NCBI GenBank assembly: GCA_944381375.1
Contig: CALWKX010000010.1
Span: forward strand, 1 to 64,000
Length of the DNA: 64,000 nt
Reading direction: 5' to 3'
Origin: an uncultured Lachnospiraceae bacterium
Lineage (GTDB): Bacteria > Bacillota > Clostridia > Eubacteriales > Anaerofustaceae
Shown here: piece by piece, positions 60,824 through 64,000 of the stretch
Position numbering within the stretch: the first letter of the stretch is position 1
Layout of the letters: every line of letters begins with the position of its first letter
Position numbers and translations under genes: made by a program
Notes under the pieces: generated by a model
Seen by the model: only the letters and a program-made list of their open reading frames with translations
Told to the model about the DNA's origin: nothing
Database searches by the model: none

Positions 60824-61597
60824 GTGGAAAATAAAAATATTGAAATTATAAAAAAATCATTCACAGCGCAGGCGTCGAATTTTGATAATAAAAATATGAA
60901 TTTCTCAAAACAGGAATATCTTGACTATACCGTAAACTGCGTAAAATTTTCACCTAACGATATCGTGCTTGATGCAGCTTGCGGTACATGTGCCTGTGGC
61001 TGCGCAATAGCTGGCTGTGTAAAAAAAGTCGTCTGCCTTGACGCGACTCAAGCTATGCTCGATGTAGGGCGCAGAAAAGCTGAGGAAAGAAATCTGACGA
61101 ATATGGAATTTGTGATTGGTGAAGTGGAAAATCTCCCTTTTGAAAATATATTTGATGCAGTTATTACGCGTTTGGCTTTTCATCATTTTCCTGATATCGA
61201 AAAACCCTTCAGTGAAATGAATAGAGTGTTGAAAAATTCGGGCAAATTAGTAATCATAGACATGCTGGCTGCGGAAGAGGATTTAAGAGAAAGGGAAGAT
61301 GAGATAGAAACTATGCGAGATCCTTCGCACGTAAGAAATATAAGCTATAATGAATTCAAAGCCCTTTATGATAAGTATGGATTTGATATAATAAAAAAGG
61401 AAGTGACAAAAATCCCTGTATCTTTTAAAGCGTGGATGGATCTGACAAAAACACCGGATAATATAAAGACAAAAATCGAAACCATAATGAAACAGGAAAT
61501 ATCAGGGTTGGATAAAACAGGCTTTAATCCATATCTGAAAAAAGACGAAATATTTTTTGATCAGCGCTGGCTAATGCTGATTGGCGTAAAGAAATAA
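60824..61597 (+). CDS. Class I SAM-dependent methyltransferase (UbiE-like)
   Basis: A 257-residue methyltransferase. DIVLDAACGTCACGCAIAG is motif I, with the usual GTG replaced by Cys-containing GTCACG. VVCLDATQAMLD is motif II; ITRLAFHHFPDIEKPFSEMNRVLKNSGKLVIIDM covers the post motifs. The start is probably GTG at 60824, because AAAAGG lies at correct spacing and the predicted transcription start leaves almost no leader for an ATG at 60806. Substrate unknown; menaquinone or small-molecule methylation are possible. Confidence 0.8.
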   Translation: MENKNIEIIKKSFTAQASNFDNKNMNFSKQEYLDYTVNCVKFSPNDIVLDAACGTCACGCAIAGCVKKVVCLDATQAMLDVGRRKAEERNLTNMEFVIGEVENLPFENIFDAVITRLAFHHFPDIEKPFSEMNRVLKNSGKLVIIDMLAAEEDLREREDEIETMRDPSHVRNISYNEFKALYDKYGFDIIKKEVTKIPVSFKAWMDLTKTPDNIKTKIETIMKQEISGLDKTGFNPYLKKDEIFFDQRWLMLIGVKK

Positions 61598-61601
61598 AAT
61601 C

Positions 61602-61633
61602 AAATAAAAGCTGCGGTAAAGCAGCTTTTATTT
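61602..61633. terminator. Bidirectional terminator between convergent genes
   Basis: AAATAAAAGCTGC/GCAGCTTTTATTT with loop GGTAAA, and T-runs on both strands. It ends both the methyltransferase and valS transcripts. Confidence 0.88.
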
Positions 61634-61634
61634 T

Positions 61635-64000
61635 TTAACTGATGCTTTCATTAATTTCTTTGAGCAGCGAAACATATTTTTCTAGCTTGTTTTTTTCCGC
61701 TTCAACTATTTTCGCTGGCGCTTTTGCCAGAAAGTCTTTGTTTGCGAGCTTTTTTTCGAGCCTTGTGATTTCATTTTCTATATTGCTTTTTTCCTTCATA
61801 ATGCGTTCAAGCTCTTTAGCCTTGTCTATCAAAGTATCCAAAGGAACGCTGTATTTTGCATTGCTCGTCACTACGCTCAGCGCATTTTCCCGTTCAGTAT
61901 AATTTTCTTCAAAAATCACTTTATCAGCGCTTGCAAGCTTTATGAATATTTCTTCATTGCCTTTAAATATGCTTTCGCAGCCTTTATTCGGAGCTATATA
62001 AATATGGGCTTTTTTCGAAGGCGGTATATTCATTTTTGCGCGTGCGTTTCTTATCGCGCGTATAGCGTCGGTTATTTCGCTTACCTGCACTTTTTCCGCC
62101 GGGAATTTGCCCATGCTTTCCGGCCATTTGGAAATTATTAATGGGCTTGCCTTTTCGTTGAAGTGCAGATAAATATCTTCAGTGATAAACGGCATAAAAG
62201 GATGAAGCAGTTTCAGTATTGATACAAATACGTTATATATAGTCCACTGAGCCGTTTTCTTTGCCTGTTCGTCATCGGAATAAAGTCTTGTCTTGCTGAA
62301 TTCTATATACCAATCGCAAAATTCCGACCAGGTAAAATTATAGATCTTTTCAAGTGCAAGGCCTATTTCAAATTTGTTTATATTTTGTGTTACTTCTTCC
62401 ACAGTTTCGCTCAGGCGTGTGATTATCCATTTATCAATATTTGTGAAATGTTCGTGCGTTGCTTCGTAATTAATGTCATATCCTTCTAAGTTCATCAGTA
62501 TGAATCTTGCGGCATTATTTATTTTATTAGCGAAGTTTCTTGCAGAGTTTATTTTATCCAATTGCCAGCGCGTGTCATTGCCTGCGCTGCTGCCCGTAAG
62601 AAGAGCAAAGCGTAATGCGTCCGCACCGTAATTATCTATGACTTCAAGAGGGTCCACACCGTTGCCTAGAGATTTGCTCATTTTTCTTCCTAGATCGTCT
62701 CTTACAAGTCCGTGAATAAAAACGTGTGTAAACGGAATATCTTTGCAGTGCTCTATTCCGGAGAATATCATTCTGGCAACCCAGAAAAATATTATATCGG
62801 GGGCCGTGACGAGTACGTTGTTTGGGTAAAATTCTTTGAAATCGTCTGTTTCTTCGGGCCATCCCAGCGTGGAAAATGGCCAGAGAGCTGATGAAAACCA
62901 TGTGTCCAGCACATCTTCATCCTGTTTGAATTCAGTACATCCGCATTTGGAACATTTTGAGGGCATGGTTGAGGCCACAACCATTTCTCCACATTCGCAG
63001 CAATAATAAGCAGGAATTCTGTGTCCCCACCATAGCTGGCGCGATATGCACCAATCTTTTATGTTTTCCATCCAGTTAAAGTATATTTTTTTAAATCTGT
63101 CAGGAACGAATTTTACACTGCCGTTTTTTACAGCTTCAATTGCAGGAATCGCAAGAGGCTGCATTTTTACAAACCATTGTACGCTTGTGATCGGTTCTAC
63201 GCTTGTGTGACAGCGATAACATGTTCCCACATTGTGTATATGCGGCTGTGTTTTTTCCAAAAGGCCCAAATCATCTAAGTCCTTTATTATTGCAGCGCGG
63301 GCTTTTTCTCTTGTCAGACCGCTGTATTTTCCGCCGAGCTCATTAATCGAAGCGTCGTCGTTCATCACTTTATATTGCGCGAGGTTATGCCTTAAGCCTA
63401 CTTCGAAGTCGTTTGGATCATGGCATGGCGTTATTTTTACACATCCTGTTCCAAACTCCATGTCCACATATTCGTCTGCAATTATAGGTATTTCTCTGTT
63501 TACAAGAGGCAAAACAGCCGTTTTTCCTATAATATCTGAGTATCTTTCATCGTTGGGATTTACCGCCACAGCCGAGTCTCCGAGCATTGTTTCAGGTCTT
63601 GTAGTTGCTACGATTACAAATTTATCGCTGTCTTTGATCGGATATTTTATATGCCATAGATTTCCGTTCTGCTCTTCGTATTCAACTTCAGCATCGCTTA
63701 ACGCTGTTTTACATTCAGGGCACCAATTGATTATTCTGTTGGCTTTGTATATAAGTTTTTTATTGTATAAGTTTAAAAAAGCTTTATTTACAGCGTCAGC
63801 CAACCCTTTGTCCATAGTAAAGCGTTCTCTGTCCCAATCGCATGATGCGCCGAGTTTTCTGGCCTGCTGAGCGATTCTTTTTCTGTAAAATGCAGTCCAG
63901 TCCCATGCGCGTTTCAAAAATTCTTCACGCCCTATTTCTTGCTTGGTTTTGTGTTCTTCTTCGAAAATCTTGTTTATTATTTTTACTTCCGTGGCTATGC
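61635..64000 (-). CDS. valS: Valyl-tRNA synthetase, partial (N-terminus beyond window)
   Basis: 787 residues of ValS; the N-terminal ~90 residues, with the HIGH motif, lie beyond base 64000, and the open frame continues to the window edge (GREEFLKRAWDW). Editing domain CP1 contains VATTRPETMLGDSAVAV. The KMSKS loop is GRKMSKSLGNGVDPLEV. The zinc-type CCECGEMVVASTMPSKCSKCGC insert is present, and a C-terminal coiled-coil ends the protein (ENEITRLEKKLANKDFL). Charges tRNA-Val; CP1 hydrolyses Thr-tRNA-Val. Confidence 0.97.
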   Translation of the reverse strand, partial: IATEVKIINKIFEEEHKTKQEIGREEFLKRAWDWTAFYRKRIAQQARKLGASCDWDRERFTMDKGLADAVNKAFLNLYNKKLIYKANRIINWCPECKTALSDAEVEYEEQNGNLWHIKYPIKDSDKFVIVATTRPETMLGDSAVAVNPNDERYSDIIGKTAVLPLVNREIPIIADEYVDMEFGTGCVKITPCHDPNDFEVGLRHNLAQYKVMNDDASINELGGKYSGLTREKARAAIIKDLDDLGLLEKTQPHIHNVGTCYRCHTSVEPITSVQWFVKMQPLAIPAIEAVKNGSVKFVPDRFKKIYFNWMENIKDWCISRQLWWGHRIPAYYCCECGEMVVASTMPSKCSKCGCTEFKQDEDVLDTWFSSALWPFSTLGWPEETDDFKEFYPNNVLVTAPDIIFFWVARMIFSGIEHCKDIPFTHVFIHGLVRDDLGRKMSKSLGNGVDPLEVIDNYGADALRFALLTGSSAGNDTRWQLDKINSARNFANKINNAARFILMNLEGYDINYEATHEHFTNIDKWIITRLSETVEEVTQNINKFEIGLALEKIYNFTWSEFCDWYIEFSKTRLYSDDEQAKKTAQWTIYNVFVSILKLLHPFMPFITEDIYLHFNEKASPLIISKWPESMGKFPAEKVQVSEITDAIRAIRNARAKMNIPPSKKAHIYIAPNKGCESIFKGNEEIFIKLASADKVIFEENYTERENALSVVTSNAKYSVPLDTLIDKAKELERIMKEKSNIENEITRLEKKLANKDFLAKAPAKIVEAEKNKLEKYVSLLKEINESIS

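Noticed and set aside
1-64000. CRISPR arrays, intact insertion sequences, prophage or rRNA genes
   Set aside because: I looked for regularly spaced repeats, transposase motifs and phage or rRNA signatures and saw none beyond the decayed fragment at 42.5 kb.

Overview
The window is AT-rich bacterial chromosome. Strong AGGAGG-type ribosome sites, sigma-A style promoters (TTGAAA/TTTACA with 16-17 bp spacers and TATAAT), lipobox lipoproteins, a DnaD plus DnaC-like pair, YhaM, LytR-CpsA-Psr and LytTR/DUF3021 proteins, fhs/fchA and a THF riboswitch all point to an anaerobic Gram-positive of the class Clostridia. I cannot name a genus. Genes are dense and coding is normal almost everywhere. The exceptions are the first ~110 bases, which carry a 5'-truncated ABC gene, and about 2.2 kb at 42.5-44.7 kb, which is decayed.

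Layout. 0-2.2 kb: ABC exporter remnant plus LytTR/DUF3021 regulator pair. 2.5-6.3 kb: a four-gene minus-strand operon (MBL-like protein, FMN-barrel/ferredoxin protein, zinc-type macrodomain, SirTM-class sirtuin) divergent from an HxlR repressor. Two matching inverted repeats lie in their shared intergenic region. This is the most interesting locus: a likely reversible ADP-ribosylation module with redox partners and its own switch, lacking the GcvH-L and lipoate ligase found with it elsewhere. 6.3-10.5 kb: three glycosyltransferases, one fused to a cyclic-nucleotide-binding domain. 10.7-18.1 kb: small membrane proteins, a UPF0280-DUF2284-ApbE overlapping operon, three tandem TSUP exporters, and a BspA-like LRR lipoprotein. 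18.2-24.7 kb: housekeeping genes pth, mfd, a PrsA-like foldase, trmO and a YbaK-type deacylase. 24.8-27.3 kb: pssA and a corrinoid-protein activator on the minus strand.

27.5-38.2 kb is a one-carbon cluster: methyl-THF:corrinoid methyltransferase, a THF riboswitch, folT, fhs, fchA, a divergent folD, metV, metF, lpd, gcvH, an amidohydrolase, a lone PAS protein, a formate/nitrite channel and a small Cys-rich protein. Together these supply nearly all of the methyl branch of the Wood-Ljungdahl pathway, plus two of the four glycine cleavage proteins. CODH/ACS, GcvT and GcvP are not in the window, so acetogenesis, reductive glycine synthesis and C1 catabolism all stay open.

38.5-42.4 kb: a membrane protein, YhaM, DnaD, DnaC-like loader and an acetyltransferase. 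42.4-44.7 kb: decayed island with a frameshifted membrane-protein gene. 44.7-53.0 kb: LCP protein and rfbA, potABCD, an ECF S-component with a palindrome at its start site, a TepA-like ClpP protein and a DJ-1/PfpI protein. 53.2-59.2 kb: oppA and oppBCDF. 59.5-64 kb: a GrpB-cytidine-deaminase-like fusion, tRNA-Pro(GGG), a methyltransferase and the 3' part of valS, which runs off the window.
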